Notes: generated by a model not told the origin, from the letters alone. A DNA stretch of 42,641 nucleotides from Conexibacter sp. (GCA_025964325.1 JAOPZA010000120.1:1-42641); one strand, 5' to 3'; shown: positions 7,043 through 15,805, counted from the first letter of the stretch. Numbers and translations are program-made.

Positions 7043-8191
7043 CTAGACCCGCCGCGCCGCGTCCGCCGCGATCGCCAGCGCTCTCGCGGCGCGGAAGAAT
7101 CTCGGCGACTGACCGTTGAAGAGGCCGTCGGCGGTCAGCGCGTTGACCGCCGCGAGTGCGCCCGCGTTCTGGCGCGACGAGGGCCGGATGACCGAGCACA
7201 GCGGAAGGTTCCTGCGGATGAACTGCGTCGGCTCCGGCATGATCAGGTTGGTCTGGAACAGCTCGCCGCCGAACGGCGGTCTGTTCAAGTTGGGGAAGGT
7301 GACGCCCGTCTCGGGGTCGGTCACCCCCGCGAGCGGGTCGTTGACCGCGTTGCCGGCCTTGTCGTGCCAGACCGCGAAGTGGTTGACCTCGACGCCGCCG
7401 ATGCTGACGACGATCCGCAGCACCTCGAGGCTCGTGACCATCAGGCTGAGCGTGGTGTAGAGGCTCGACCCGCCCTGCTCGATGAAGGCGAAGTGGAAGC
7501 CGGCCGAGTTGGCGATCGCCTGCATGCGCCGCTGCTGGCCGTTCGTCGGCGGGACGGGCTGACCCTGGTTCGGCGGCGTGTCCGCGTCGCTGATCGGGAT
7601 CAGCGGCTCGTCGCGGATGTTGACCGCCTGCGGGAACGAAGCCCCGAAGTCGGGGTTCCTCCTGCTGCGATAGCGCGTGTACCAGCTCGTGTCGACCGTG
7701 TTGCGTTGCAGGTTCGTGAGGCGCCCGATCTGCCTGGCGCCGGTCGCCTTGCTGCTTGGCAGCGTGCGGAAGGCGTCGAGGTTCACCGGCTGGGCGCCCA
7801 TGGACGCCAGGTAGGCGTTGAGGAACTGTGCGTGACTGACCTCGTCGTCGGTGTTGTCGGAGATGTACTGCGGCATGTCGCCGTCGAGGTTCTCCAGCGC
7901 CGCGATGTAGGCGGGGTTGCCGCCGGCGACGCCGCCCAGCTCGGCGTACTGCTGCCACAGGTCGACCTCGATCAACTCGGCGGCCGCCAGGAAGCGCAGG
8001 ATCGCGATGTCACCTCTCGTCAGGCGAGCTCTTCTGGCCGCGCTCGCAGTGGCCGCCCGCGCAGCGCCGGCGGGCAGCACCGCAACGCCGGCGGTCGCGC
8101 CCGCGCCGCGCAGGAACGCGCGTCGTCCGACGACGCGGCTCCAAAGTCGGTCGACGTCCTCTGGCTGCGGGATGGGTCCCTGCTCCGTCAT
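7043..8191 (-). CDS. Tat-exported ferritin-like (Ferritin_2) domain protein
   Basis: 382 residues. A twin-arginine signal (Gly-Arg-Arg-Ala-Phe-Leu-Arg at 22-28, then a hydrophobic stretch ending Ala-Ala-Arg-Ala near 46) indicates export of a folded protein. The following helices carry Glu72, Glu75 and Glu117-x-x-His120, the metal-ligand pattern of ferritin-like four-helix bundles. Later Glu/His residues (Glu-Val-Asn-His-Phe) complete a second pair. Relatives are the desiccation-related or dessication-associated Pcc13-62-like proteins, of unknown activity. AGGAGG lies just upstream of ATG 8191. The 8192-8432 spacer has no convincing ORF. Confidence 0.8.
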   Translation of the reverse strand: MTEQGPIPQPEDVDRLWSRVVGRRAFLRGAGATAGVAVLPAGAARAATASAARRARLTRGDIAILRFLAAAELIEVDLWQQYAELGGVAGGNPAYIAALENLDGDMPQYISDNTDDEVSHAQFLNAYLASMGAQPVNLDAFRTLPSSKATGARQIGRLTNLQRNTVDTSWYTRYRSRRNPDFGASFPQAVNIRDEPLIPISDADTPPNQGQPVPPTNGQQRRMQAIANSAGFHFAFIEQGGSSLYTTLSLMVTSLEVLRIVVSIGGVEVNHFAVWHDKAGNAVNDPLAGVTDPETGVTFPNLNRPPFGGELFQTNLIMPEPTQFIRRNLPLCSVIRPSSRQNAGALAAVNALTADGLFNGQSPRFFRAARALAIAADAARRV

Positions 8192-8432
8192 GTCAGTCCT
8201 CCTCGGCCTCGGGCCCGATCGTCACGTTGGACCGGAAATCGGGCTGGCGGCAGTGCTGTGGCCCCTGTACCCGCCACGGCACGACAGACGACGAGTTCCG
8301 TCCCGCCCGGCGCATCGGCGCGCGGCATTTGGCGCATGCGCCCCTCGTGCTCGCGCCGCGCACTGGGCGAGGTCGTCGCCACCGCCACGAGCCGGGCGCG
8401 CCACGCGCCGCTCGCATGCTGAGACAGCTTCC

Positions 8433-8996
8433 CTAGGCGGCCGTGACGGCGCGTAGCTCTTGCAGCGACTCGCGGATGAGTCGCTGGAGGGGCTGCGGAT
8501 TGGTCGGATCGACCCAGCGCTCGAACGCCACCCGGAAGACGGCGATCCCCGCCTCGGCGGTGAGGATCGCGGCGGGGTCGCCGATCCCGCGGCGGCGCAG
8601 CGCCTCGGCCACCGCCGCGGCAAGTGAAGCGAGCTTGACCAGCTCGCGCTCCTGCAGCCCCGGGTTAGCGGCGACGATCTGCTGGCGCCGGACGGCGAGC
8701 TCACGTCGCTCCTCGAACATCGTGGCGGCGGCGTCCAGCGCCGCCGCCACGGCGTCGAGTGGCGCCGCGGACTCGGGGGTTCTGGCGACCTCGGTGACGA
8801 ACAGTTCCTCGAGCGCCTCCGAGCCCCAGAACAGCACCTCGCGCTTGTCGGCGAAGTAGCGGAAGAACGTTCGCTTCGTCAGCCCCGCGTGCTCCGCGAT
8901 CTCGGCGACGGTGGTGTTGTCGAAGCCGCGCTCGCCATAGAGGGTGAGAGCCGCGTGCTGGAGCCTGCCGCGCGCGTCCGGTTGCCATCGAGCCAC
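8433..8996 (-). CDS. TetR-family transcriptional regulator
   Basis: 187 residues. The N-terminal HTH (Thr-Val-Ala-Glu-Ile-Ala-Glu-His-Ala-Gly-Leu-Thr-Lys-Arg-Thr-Phe-Phe-Arg-Tyr-Phe, residues 29-48) is textbook TetR, and the C-terminal ligand domain is helical and diverged. GTG 8996 gives the natural N-terminus with Arg-Trp-Gln-Pro-Asp just before helix 1. It is divergent from the NAD(P)-binding oxidoreductase at 9118, with a twin palindrome in the spacer, so it very likely represses that gene and itself. Confidence 0.9.
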   Translation of the reverse strand: MARWQPDARGRLQHAALTLYGERGFDNTTVAEIAEHAGLTKRTFFRYFADKREVLFWGSEALEELFVTEVARTPESAAPLDAVAAALDAAATMFEERRELAVRRQQIVAANPGLQERELVKLASLAAAVAEALRRRGIGDPAAILTAEAGIAVFRVAFERWVDPTNPQPLQRLIRESLQELRAVTAA

Positions 8997-9012
8997 ACGC
9001 CGAGCGTAGTTG

Positions 9013-9059
9013 ATAGCACCAAGTGTCATCCCTGCTACCGTGATGACACCAAGTGACAT
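9013..9059. promoter_or_regulatory. twin TetR-type operator between tetR and the oxidoreductase gene
   Basis: Two 17-bp elements of the form ATGNCACNNNGTGNCAT: 9043-9059 is a perfect interrupted palindrome and 9013-9029 has one mismatch (ATA at its left end). They share the core CACCAAGTG and are 30 bp apart, close to three helical turns, so two dimers would sit on nearly the same DNA face. The location between the divergent tetR and oxidoreductase starts is the usual place for an autoregulatory TetR operator. Confidence 0.8.
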
Positions 9060-9117
9060 AAGGCGGTCCTCCCGGGCGCGAGCGTGCCGAGGACGATCGC
9101 CCACCCGGAGGTCTCTC

Positions 9118-10026
9118 ATGCGTGTTTTCCTCACCGGCGCGTCCGGACACATCGGCTCCGCCGTCGTCCCCGAACTGCTTGCAGCCGGCCACCAGGTCGT
9201 CGGCCTGGCCCGCTCCGAGCGCTCCGCCACCGCGTTGGCGGCCGCCGGCGCCGAGGTCCGTCGCGGCGATCTCGACGACCTCGACGGCTTGCGGGAGGCC
9301 GCCGCCGCGGCCGACGGCGTCATCCATCTCGCCTTCAAGCACGAGGCGATGCGCGCGGGCGACTTTCCCGGCGCGGTCGCCGCCGACCTCGCCGCCATCG
9401 AGGCGATCGGCACGGCGCTGGACGGCTCCGAGAAGCCGTTCGTGAGCACCTCGGGCACGCTGATGCTGACGCTTGCGGGCATCGCGGGCCGTCCGGGCAC
9501 GGAGCGCGACGTGTTGGAGGCCGGACCGCGGGTCGACGCCGAGAACACCGTGGTCACGCTGGCCGAGCGCGGGGTGCGCTCCTCCGTGGTCCGCCTCCCG
9601 CCGCTCGTGCACAGCACGCTGGATCACCACGGCTTCGGCCCGACCCTGATCGGCATCGCTCGCGACAAGGGCGTCTCCGGCTATGTCGGCGACGGGTCCA
9701 ACCGCTGGCCCGCCGTGCACACGCTCGACGCGGCGCGCGTCTACCGGCTGGCGCTGGAGACCGCTGCGGCTGGATCGCGGCTCCACGCGGTCGCCGACGA
9801 CGGCGTCCCCTTCCGCGACATCGCGGAGGTCATCGGCCGGAAGCTCGGCCTGCCGAGCGCCAGCATCGCGGCCGAGGACGCGAACGACGAGTTCTCCTTC
9901 CTGGGCGCCTTCGTGTCGCTGGACAACCCGACGTCCAGGGAGCTGACCCGCGAGTGGCTCGGTTGGGAGCCGACCCATCCCGGCCTGATCGAGGATCTGG
10001 ATAACGGCCACTACTTCGACCACTGA
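9118..10026 (+). CDS. atypical/extended SDR, NAD(P)-dependent epimerase-like oxidoreductase
   Basis: 302 residues. The N-terminal Thr-Gly-Ala-Ser-Gly-His-Ile-Gly (Gly7, Gly10, Gly13) is the GxxGxxG loop of extended SDRs, and Arg32 after beta-2 suggests NADP. The Arg-Leu-Pro-Pro-Leu-Val-His and Pro-Ala-Val-His-Thr-Leu-Asp-Ala-Ala-Arg motifs are typical of the NAD(P)-binding epimerase-like group that TetR genes often accompany. The usual Tyr-x-x-x-Lys catalytic pair is not visible in its expected place (Asp-Ala-Glu-Asn-Thr-Val-Val instead). A non-classical mechanism or a different role is therefore possible. GGAGG at 9107-9111 is 6 nt before ATG 9118. Confidence 0.8.
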   Translation: MRVFLTGASGHIGSAVVPELLAAGHQVVGLARSERSATALAAAGAEVRRGDLDDLDGLREAAAAADGVIHLAFKHEAMRAGDFPGAVAADLAAIEAIGTALDGSEKPFVSTSGTLMLTLAGIAGRPGTERDVLEAGPRVDAENTVVTLAERGVRSSVVRLPPLVHSTLDHHGFGPTLIGIARDKGVSGYVGDGSNRWPAVHTLDAARVYRLALETAAAGSRLHAVADDGVPFRDIAEVIGRKLGLPSASIAAEDANDEFSFLGAFVSLDNPTSRELTREWLGWEPTHPGLIEDLDNGHYFDH

Positions 10027-10283
10027 GCCCCGGCCCGCTACGTATGTGGCCGCGTGGACGGTGCCGCGCGCTGGGCCGAGCGATGCTCGCTGGGGGCCGC
10101 GGCACTTCACGGTGCTGAGCCTGGAACGGTTCGAGCAACTGAACGACGCTGCCGTCCGCATGGCGCACCTGGCGCGCTCGGGGGATTACCGAGCTGCCCG
10201 AGAGGCCCGGGCCCTCGACCGGCCGCGCCGGCGCCTGACGCTGCAGACCGGGCAGTGCGTGATGCGCGACGACGTCGGCCGTG

Positions 10284-11294
10284 TCACGCGGCGGGCACCG
10301 CGCGGTCCAGCTCCACCCCGCCGCCGTTGCGGATCGAGCAGCGTGCCGCCTCCAGCGCCTCGATGCAGGTTCGGACCTCGGCCCCCGATGCGATCGGGGT
10401 CCGCCCGTCGCGGGCGGCGGTCAGGAACTCGCGCATCTGCGCGTCGAAGTTCGGGCCGCCCTCGAGATAGGACCCGTACGTCTCATCGACGACCACCTCG
10501 TCGTTGACGACGAGACGAGTGTCATCGCTCATCCGCATGGTGAGGCCGTCCCCGATGATGAACCGCTCGTTGACACCTCTCCCCGTGGCGTTGAAGGACA
10601 CGTGTCCGACGGCCACGCCGCCAGACGGGAAGTCCAGGAGGATGGCCGCCTCGTCCTCACCCTCCCACTCCCTGCCGTGACGCGCAGCGCTGGCGCGCAC
10701 CCGTGTCGGGCGCTCGCCCATGAACCACAGGATCGTGTCCAAGACGTGCGGGGCGTTGAGGCCCAGCACCAAGCCGCCCGTCTTCTCCGCCGAGGACCAC
10801 CAATCGGTCAGCACGCCGGAGAACTCGACCGAGAGGCTGTGGACGATGCTGAACGGCCGGCCGGTCTCGTCGATGCGCCGCTTGGCTTCGAGCGCCGCCC
10901 TCGTGAAGCGGCGGCACTGGGCCGCCATCAGCACCACGTCGCTGCGCGACGCCGCCTCGATCATCGCGTCGGCCTCCGCCAGCGTGTTGGTCAGGGGCTT
11001 CTCGACGAGCACGTGACATCCGGCCTCCGCAGCCGCAACCGCCTGCGCGGCGTGGAGGTGGTTCGGCGAGCAGAGGACGACCGCGTCGAGCGTTCCCGCC
11101 GCGAGCGCCTCCTCCAGCTCCCCGTACACGTTCGACACGCCATGCCGGCGCGCGGCCTCCTCGCCGACTTCGCGGCGCCTGCTCACGAACGCCGTCAGCT
11201 CCGCTACGTCCGCGCAGGACTGAACCGCGCGGATGTGCGCCGGCGAGATCCTCCCCAGCCCGACCACTCCGACACGAAGTCGTTGCTCGCTCAC
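10284..11294 (-). CDS. Gfo/Idh/MocA-family dehydrogenase
   Basis: 336 residues. The N-terminal Rossmann fold has Gly-Leu-Gly-Arg-Ile-Ser (12-17), and the family hallmark Glu-Lys-Pro is at 98-100. The C-terminal half carries Gly-x-x-x-Asn-Ala-Pro-His-Val-Leu-Asp, where His183 and Asp186 fit the His/Asp catalytic site. Family members oxidise sugars, inositols or sugar acids with NAD(P). It is the last gene of the ten-gene operon, 11 bp after the SDR stop, with an AGGAGA site before GTG 11294. It probably performs one of the sugar-oxidation steps before the keto-deoxy acid dehydratase. Confidence 0.85.
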   Translation of the reverse strand: MSEQRLRVGVVGLGRISPAHIRAVQSCADVAELTAFVSRRREVGEEAARRHGVSNVYGELEEALAAGTLDAVVLCSPNHLHAAQAVAAAEAGCHVLVEKPLTNTLAEADAMIEAASRSDVVLMAAQCRRFTRAALEAKRRIDETGRPFSIVHSLSVEFSGVLTDWWSSAEKTGGLVLGLNAPHVLDTILWFMGERPTRVRASAARHGREWEGEDEAAILLDFPSGGVAVGHVSFNATGRGVNERFIIGDGLTMRMSDDTRLVVNDEVVVDETYGSYLEGGPNFDAQMREFLTAARDGRTPIASGAEVRTCIEALEAARCSIRNGGGVELDRAVPAA

Positions 11295-11305
11295 CGCTTC
11301 TCCTC

Positions 11306-12064
11306 TCAATCCATCAAGACGCCGCCGTCGACGCTCAGCGTCTCGCCATAGACGTAGCTGGCGGCGTCGGAGACCAGGAACACAACTGCCTGCGCAAGCT
11401 CCTGGGGCCGGGCGAACCGGCCCATCGGGATCCCGTTGGTGACCTGCTTGCGCAGCTCCGGGCCCAGCCCGTCGTGCATCGGCGTGTCGGTCGGTCCGGG
11501 ACAGATGCTGTTGATGCGGATCGAGCCCCCGGCCAGCTCCCGTGCGACGGAGCGGGTGAAGGCAAGCACGCCGCCCTTCGATGCCGCGTAATGCGACGTG
11601 GCGATCCGTCCGCCCCCTCGCTTGCCCGTGTCGGACGCGATCGTGACGATCCGCCCCTCCCCGGAGCCGATCCCCTCGACCGCGCGCTGCACGCACAGGA
11701 AGGTGCCGGTGAGGTTGACCGCGAGGACACGGTCCCACTCCTCGTCGGTGAGCGCCCCCAGCCGCGTCGTCCCGATGATCCCCGCGCACGTCACGAGGAT
11801 GCCCGGCTCCTCCCAGGCGCTCGCGACCTCGTCGAAGCCGGCATGGACCGACGCGCGGCTCGCGACGTCCATGACGACCGACATGGCGGCGGCGCCCGCG
11901 GAGCGGATCTCGGTCGCGACCCCGGCGGCCGCCTCGCCGTCGAGGTCGCAGACGGCCACGCGGGCGCCGGCGGCGGCGAGCTCGCGCGCCACCGCCCGGC
12001 CCATCCCGGACCCGGCGCCGGTGACGAGCGCCACCTTGTCGTCCAGCGACAGCTCGAGCGTCAT
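11306..12064 (-). CDS. short-chain dehydrogenase (FabG-like SDR)
   Basis: 252 residues. Thr-Gly-Ala-Gly-Ser-Gly-Met-Gly at 15-22, Asp40 and Asp42 at the end of beta-2 (favouring NAD), Asn117, Ser144, Tyr159 and Lys163, and Cys-Pro-Gly-Pro-Thr-Asp-Thr-Pro after beta-6. In sugar-acid operons such SDRs oxidise an aldose or a secondary alcohol of a sugar acid; the exact substrate here is inferred, not shown. Start ATG 12064 overlaps the aldehyde dehydrogenase stop (ATGA, 12061-12064), so translation is coupled. Confidence 0.85.
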   Translation of the reverse strand: MTLELSLDDKVALVTGAGSGMGRAVARELAAAGARVAVCDLDGEAAAGVATEIRSAGAAAMSVVMDVASRASVHAGFDEVASAWEEPGILVTCAGIIGTTRLGALTDEEWDRVLAVNLTGTFLCVQRAVEGIGSGEGRIVTIASDTGKRGGGRIATSHYAASKGGVLAFTRSVARELAGGSIRINSICPGPTDTPMHDGLGPELRKQVTNGIPMGRFARPQELAQAVVFLVSDAASYVYGETLSVDGGVLMD

Positions 12065-13593
12065 GCCCCAACCTCTCCGGTCGTCATCACGCCGTTCACG
12101 AGGCGTGCCAATCCACGTGGGTTCTCGTCGCGCAGCGCCGGCGGCAGCAGCGCGGCCGGGTAGTCCTGGAAGGTGACCGGGCGCAGGAAGCGCTCGATCG
12201 CAGCCGAGCCGACCGAGGTGTGCGCGGGGAACGTCGTAGCCGGCCAGGGCCCGCCGTGGTGCATTGCGTGGGTGACCGCGACTCCCGTCGGATAGCCGTT
12301 CCAGATCAAGCGTCCGGCCTTGTGCTCGAGCGCCTCGACGAGCGCCGCGACGTCCGGCGCCTCATGCGCCTCGGCATGCACGGTGGCGGTCAGGGTCCCG
12401 GGCAGCTCGGCGGCGATCGCCGTGAGCTCGGCCAGGTCGCGGCAGCGCACGATCACGCCCACCGCCCCGAAGTGCTCCTCCTGCAGGAGAGGGCTGGATC
12501 GGAACGCGTCCGCGTCGACCGCGACGACCGTCGCCGCGACGTCGAGGCGGCCGTCCTCCTGCTCCGGGAGCTCGCCCGCCAGCAGCTCGACGCCGCTCTC
12601 AGCGACGATCTCCGCGACCGCGCCGGCGAGCGCCTCCCGCATCCCCTGGTTGAGCATCGGCCCGACCCGCGTCCCGCGCGCCAGCCGCGCGACCTCGGCG
12701 GAGAAGGCGTCGGCGTCCGATGCCACGACGAAGACGACCCCCGGCTTCGTGCAGAACTGGCCGCTGCCCTGGGTCATCGAGGCGAAGAAGCCGGCGGCGA
12801 TCGCAGCGCCTCGCGCGGCAGCCGCGCCCGGCGAGACGAACAGCGGGTTGATGCTGCCCATCTCCGCGTAGACGGGAATCGGCTCCTGCCGCCCGGCGGC
12901 GGCGTCGAAGAGCGCGCGGCCGCCGCGCAGCGAGCCGGTGAAGCCCACCGCCTTGATGCCCGGGGCCGTGACCAGCGCCATCCCGATCTCGTGGCCGGCG
13001 CCGTGGAGGAGGGAGAACGTGCCCGCGGGCAGCCCGGTGCGCTCGACCGCCGCCTGGATCGCACGTCCACACAGCTCCGAGGTCTCAGGGTGCGACGGCG
13101 AGGCCTTGACGACGACGGGACATCCGGCGGCGAGCGCCGACGCCGTGTCGCCTCCGGGAACGCTGAACGCCAGCGGGAAGTTGCTGGCCGCGAACACGGC
13201 CACGGGGCCGATCGGCACGAGCATCCGGCGCAGGTCGGGCCGGTCCGGGTGTGCGGTGTCGATCGTCGCCTCGAGCTGCCGGCCGTCGTCGACGAGCTCC
13301 GCGAAGCCGCGCAGCTGCCCCGTCGTGCGACCGCGCTCGGAGCTGATCCGCGCGGGTCCGAGGGCGGTCTCGGCGTCGGCGACCTCCAGCAGCTCGTCGC
13401 CCAGGAGCTCCAGCTCGTCCGCGACCGTGCGCAGCAGCAGCGCGAGCCGCTCGGCCGGCAGGCGGCGCAGCTCGTCGAACGCGCTCGTCGCACGCTCGAC
13501 GGCGACCGCCACCTCCTGCGGGGTCGCCTCGGGGACGACGACGCCGCGCGCGAGCGACGTCCGGGCGTCGATCGACGCCAGCGTGGCGCTCAT
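12061..13593 (-). CDS. 2-oxoglutarate semialdehyde dehydrogenase-type aldehyde dehydrogenase
   Basis: 510 residues, ALDH superfamily. Asn138 (Ser-Asn-Phe-Pro), Glu244 (Tyr-Ala-Glu-Met-Gly-Ser-Ile-Asn-Pro) and catalytic Cys281 (Gly-Gln-Phe-Cys-Thr-Lys-Pro-Gly) match the subgroup called 2,5-dioxovalerate or alpha-ketoglutaric semialdehyde dehydrogenase rather than general ALDHs. Known reaction: 2,5-dioxopentanoate + NAD(P)+ to 2-oxoglutarate, the last step of Weimberg-type pentose or hexarate pathways. The dehydratase in the preceding gene makes exactly that substrate, which supports the assignment. It shares ATGA overlaps with both neighbours (13590-13593 and 12061-12064). Confidence 0.85.
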   Translation of the reverse strand: MSATLASIDARTSLARGVVVPEATPQEVAVAVERATSAFDELRRLPAERLALLLRTVADELELLGDELLEVADAETALGPARISSERGRTTGQLRGFAELVDDGRQLEATIDTAHPDRPDLRRMLVPIGPVAVFAASNFPLAFSVPGGDTASALAAGCPVVVKASPSHPETSELCGRAIQAAVERTGLPAGTFSLLHGAGHEIGMALVTAPGIKAVGFTGSLRGGRALFDAAAGRQEPIPVYAEMGSINPLFVSPGAAAARGAAIAAGFFASMTQGSGQFCTKPGVVFVVASDADAFSAEVARLARGTRVGPMLNQGMREALAGAVAEIVAESGVELLAGELPEQEDGRLDVAATVVAVDADAFRSSPLLQEEHFGAVGVIVRCRDLAELTAIAAELPGTLTATVHAEAHEAPDVAALVEALEHKAGRLIWNGYPTGVAVTHAMHHGGPWPATTFPAHTSVGSAAIERFLRPVTFQDYPAALLPPALRDENPRGLARLVNGVMTTGEVGA

Positions 13594-14570
13594 CGCGCCG
13601 GCTCCGCGACCGCGCGCCGTGGCAGCGGCGCCGCCTCGACCATGCGCACGCGATTGACGAGCGTCCCGACGCGGCCGACCGTGATCCGGATCTCGTCGCC
13701 CGGTTGCATCGTGTACTGGTTCGGCGGGACGAGCGCGGTGCCCGTCATGAGCCAGCCGCCGACCGGAAGGGAATAGGCGGACGTCAGCACCGCGACGAGC
13801 TGGGAGGGCGGGCGCACCAGGCCCTCGGTCGAGGTCGTGGCGGCGTAGACGACGCTGCCCGCGCGCTCGATCTCGATCTCGATCGAGTCCGGCGCGTCGG
13901 GGTCGGCGACGAGCGTCGCGACCGGTCCGAGCGAGCAGCTGAGGTCATACGTCTTCGCCTGCGGCAGGTAGAGGGGGTTCTCGCCCTCGATCTGGCGCGA
14001 GCTCACGTCGTTGCCGCACGCGACTGCGACGATCTCGCCGAAGCGGTTGACGAGCACGGCGAGCTCGGGCTCCGGGACGTTCCAGCTCGAATCGGACCGA
14101 TAGCCGACCTCGCCGCCGTGTGGGACGACCCGCCAGCCGGCGGCCTTGAAGAAGAGCTCCGGCCGGTCGGCCTCGTAGACGCGGGCGTAGAAGTCCTTCT
14201 CCTCCGCCTCGTCCATGCGCGCCTCGCGGCTGCGCAGGTACGTCACGCCGGCAGCCCAGACCTCCTGGGACTCGCACGGCGCAAGCCACGCGACGTCGCC
14301 GTCGATCGGCGGCAGCTCGTCGGCGTCTTCGAGCAGCTCGAAGATCTCGCTCCTCCTTCGCGCCAGCAACTGATCGAGCGTCGTGCGGCCGCTCAGGTCG
14401 AGCAGCCGGCCGGCTCGCCACAGCGCGAGCCGCGGAACGCCGTCCACGAGCACGCGGGCGAGCGCCGGGCCCTCGAAGCGCTCGTCGAGCGAGGAGCCGG
14501 CTTGCGGCTCGAAGCGCTCCCGGGCGCCGCCGGGATCGGGACCGTTGGCCTCGGACGGACTCTTGCTCAT
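13590..14570 (-). CDS. FAH-family 2-keto-3-deoxy-pentonate (arabinonate) dehydratase
   Basis: 326 residues. The C-terminal fumarylacetoacetase-like fold has metal ligands Glu167 and Glu169 (Val-Pro-Glu-Pro-Glu-Leu) and Asp188 (Gly-Asn-Asp-Val-Ser-Ser-Arg). It also has the Arg-Pro-Glu-Leu-Phe-Phe-Lys, Arg-Ser-Asp-Ser-Ser-Trp and Ile-Glu-Gly-Glu-Asn-Pro-Leu-Tyr-Leu-Pro-Gln-Ala-Lys stretches seen in archaeal 2-dehydro-3-deoxy-D-arabinonate dehydratase. That enzyme turns the keto-deoxy acid into 2,5-dioxopentanoate. The following gene is the matching semialdehyde dehydrogenase. ATG 14570 has an AAGGAG site upstream. The first ~45 residues are an Arg/Pro/Glu-rich, probably disordered extension. 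Confidence 0.85.
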   Translation of the reverse strand: MSKSPSEANGPDPGGARERFEPQAGSSLDERFEGPALARVLVDGVPRLALWRAGRLLDLSGRTTLDQLLARRRSEIFELLEDADELPPIDGDVAWLAPCESQEVWAAGVTYLRSREARMDEAEEKDFYARVYEADRPELFFKAAGWRVVPHGGEVGYRSDSSWNVPEPELAVLVNRFGEIVAVACGNDVSSRQIEGENPLYLPQAKTYDLSCSLGPVATLVADPDAPDSIEIEIERAGSVVYAATTSTEGLVRPPSQLVAVLTSAYSLPVGGWLMTGTALVPPNQYTMQPGDEIRITVGRVGTLVNRVRMVEAAPLPRRAVAEPAR

Positions 14571-14611
14571 GCTGGGATCTCCTTCTCGATGCTCGATGAC
14601 GTCGTCGGCGC

Positions 14612-15805
14612 TCATACGATCCCGTCGCGACGCAGCTCCGCGATCGCCTCCGGCGAGCAGCCGAGCTCGGCGAGGGTCTCGTCGGTGTGCTCGCCCAGCC
14701 GGGGCGGCATCTGCCGGACCTCCGGCGTGCCCGAGCCGTAGCGGACCGGGTGCTTGACGAGGCGGATGGGGCCCGCTTCGGGGTGGTCGATCTCGAGGAA
14801 CGGGTCGAGGTGGGCGACGATCGGATCCGTGACGACGTCCTCGTAGGCCTGGACCGGCGCGCACCACACGCCGTGCGCGCGCAGCAGCTCGACCCACGCG
14901 GACGTCGTCCGTCTGCGCATGATCGGGTTGAGTGCCCGCCAGATCTCGTCGCGTCGCTCGAGGGCCGTCGTCTCGTCCTCGAAGGGCTCGAGCTCCGGCG
15001 CGCCGCCGAGCGCGTCGCGGATCTGGCGGACCGGCGACATCGACAGCGCGAGGTGACCGTCCTCGGTCTCGTAGAAACCGTACGGCGCGCGGTGGAAGGC
15101 CGATCCGATCCGCTCGCCCGGCGTCTCCACCTTCCCGCCGTTGAGCCAGTACACGAGCGGCTCGGTCTGGAGATCGAGCGCCGCTTGCACCATCGTGACC
15201 TCGACCTTCTGCCCCGCGCCCGTGCGCTGGTGGTGGAAGAGGGCTCCCAGGATCGCCATCGCCAGCAGCGACGCTCCATGCTGGTCGACGACGGGGGCGC
15301 CCGCCGGCACCGGGGCGCATCCCTGCCACCCCGTGATCGACGGCAGGCCCGTCATCGCCTGGATCAGGAGATCCTGCCCGGGGAGGTCGCGGTAGGGACT
15401 GTCGCCGCCGTACCCGGAGGCGCTCGCGTAGACGAGGTCCGGCTTGATCGCGCGCAGGCTCTCGTAGTCGAGGCCGAAGCGCTCCATGACGCCGGGCCGG
15501 AAGTTCTCCACGACCACGTCCGCCGTCTCGATCAGCTGCCGTGCGATCTCCTGTCCGCGCGGCGACTTGAGGTTCAGCGTCACGCTGCGAGCGTTGCGGT
15601 TCGCGAGCAGGAAGAAGGCGCTCACGCCCTCCGGGAACGTCTCGCCCCCGGCCCAGCTCCGCTCGAACGCCCCGGTTCCCGGCGGCTCGATCTTGATGAC
15701 CTCCGCACCCATGTCCGCCAGGTACTGCACGCCCATCGGGCCGAGCAGGAACTGGGTGAAGCTGACGATGCGGACGCCCTTGAGCATCTCCAACGGCGCG
15801 CTCAC
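14612..15805 (-). CDS. CaiB/BaiF (class III) CoA-transferase
   Basis: 397 residues. Gly-Ala-Glu-Val-Ile-Lys-Ile-Glu-Pro-Pro-Gly-Thr-Gly, Ala-Asn-Arg-Asn-Ala-Arg-Ser-Val, Asn-Phe-Arg-Pro-Gly-Val-Met and Val-Val-Asp-Gln-His-Gly (catalytic Asp174) are the standard landmarks. Class III enzymes move CoA between acyl-CoAs and free acids through an aspartyl-CoA thioester. An acid activated here could be passed to the enoyl-CoA hydratase two genes upstream. GTG 15805 overlaps the hydrolase stop (15802-15804), so the genes are coupled. The acyl substrate is unknown, and this activity is foreign to ordinary sugar operons. Confidence 0.85.
   Translation of the reverse strand: MSAPLEMLKGVRIVSFTQFLLGPMGVQYLADMGAEVIKIEPPGTGAFERSWAGGETFPEGVSAFFLLANRNARSVTLNLKSPRGQEIARQLIETADVVVENFRPGVMERFGLDYESLRAIKPDLVYASASGYGGDSPYRDLPGQDLLIQAMTGLPSITGWQGCAPVPAGAPVVDQHGASLLAMAILGALFHHQRTGAGQKVEVTMVQAALDLQTEPLVYWLNGGKVETPGERIGSAFHRAPYGFYETEDGHLALSMSPVRQIRDALGGAPELEPFEDETTALERRDEIWRALNPIMRRRTTSAWVELLRAHGVWCAPVQAYEDVVTDPIVAHLDPFLEIDHPEAGPIRLVKHPVRYGSGTPEVRQMPPRLGEHTDETLAELGCSPEAIAELRRDGIV

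Noticed and set aside
8192-8432. Small minus-strand frames between tetR and the ferritin-like gene
   Set aside because: Arg/Ala/Pro-biased composition with no ribosome-binding site; they overlap each other in different frames. Probably just the ferritin-like gene's promoter region.
10046-10507. Plus-strand frame with a stretch that looks slightly protein-like (Leu-Glu-Arg-Phe-Glu-Gln-Leu)
   Set aside because: It has no ribosome-binding site, runs about 220 bp into the C-terminus of the Gfo/Idh gene on the other strand, and has no recognisable family. The 10027-10283 gap is left unassigned.
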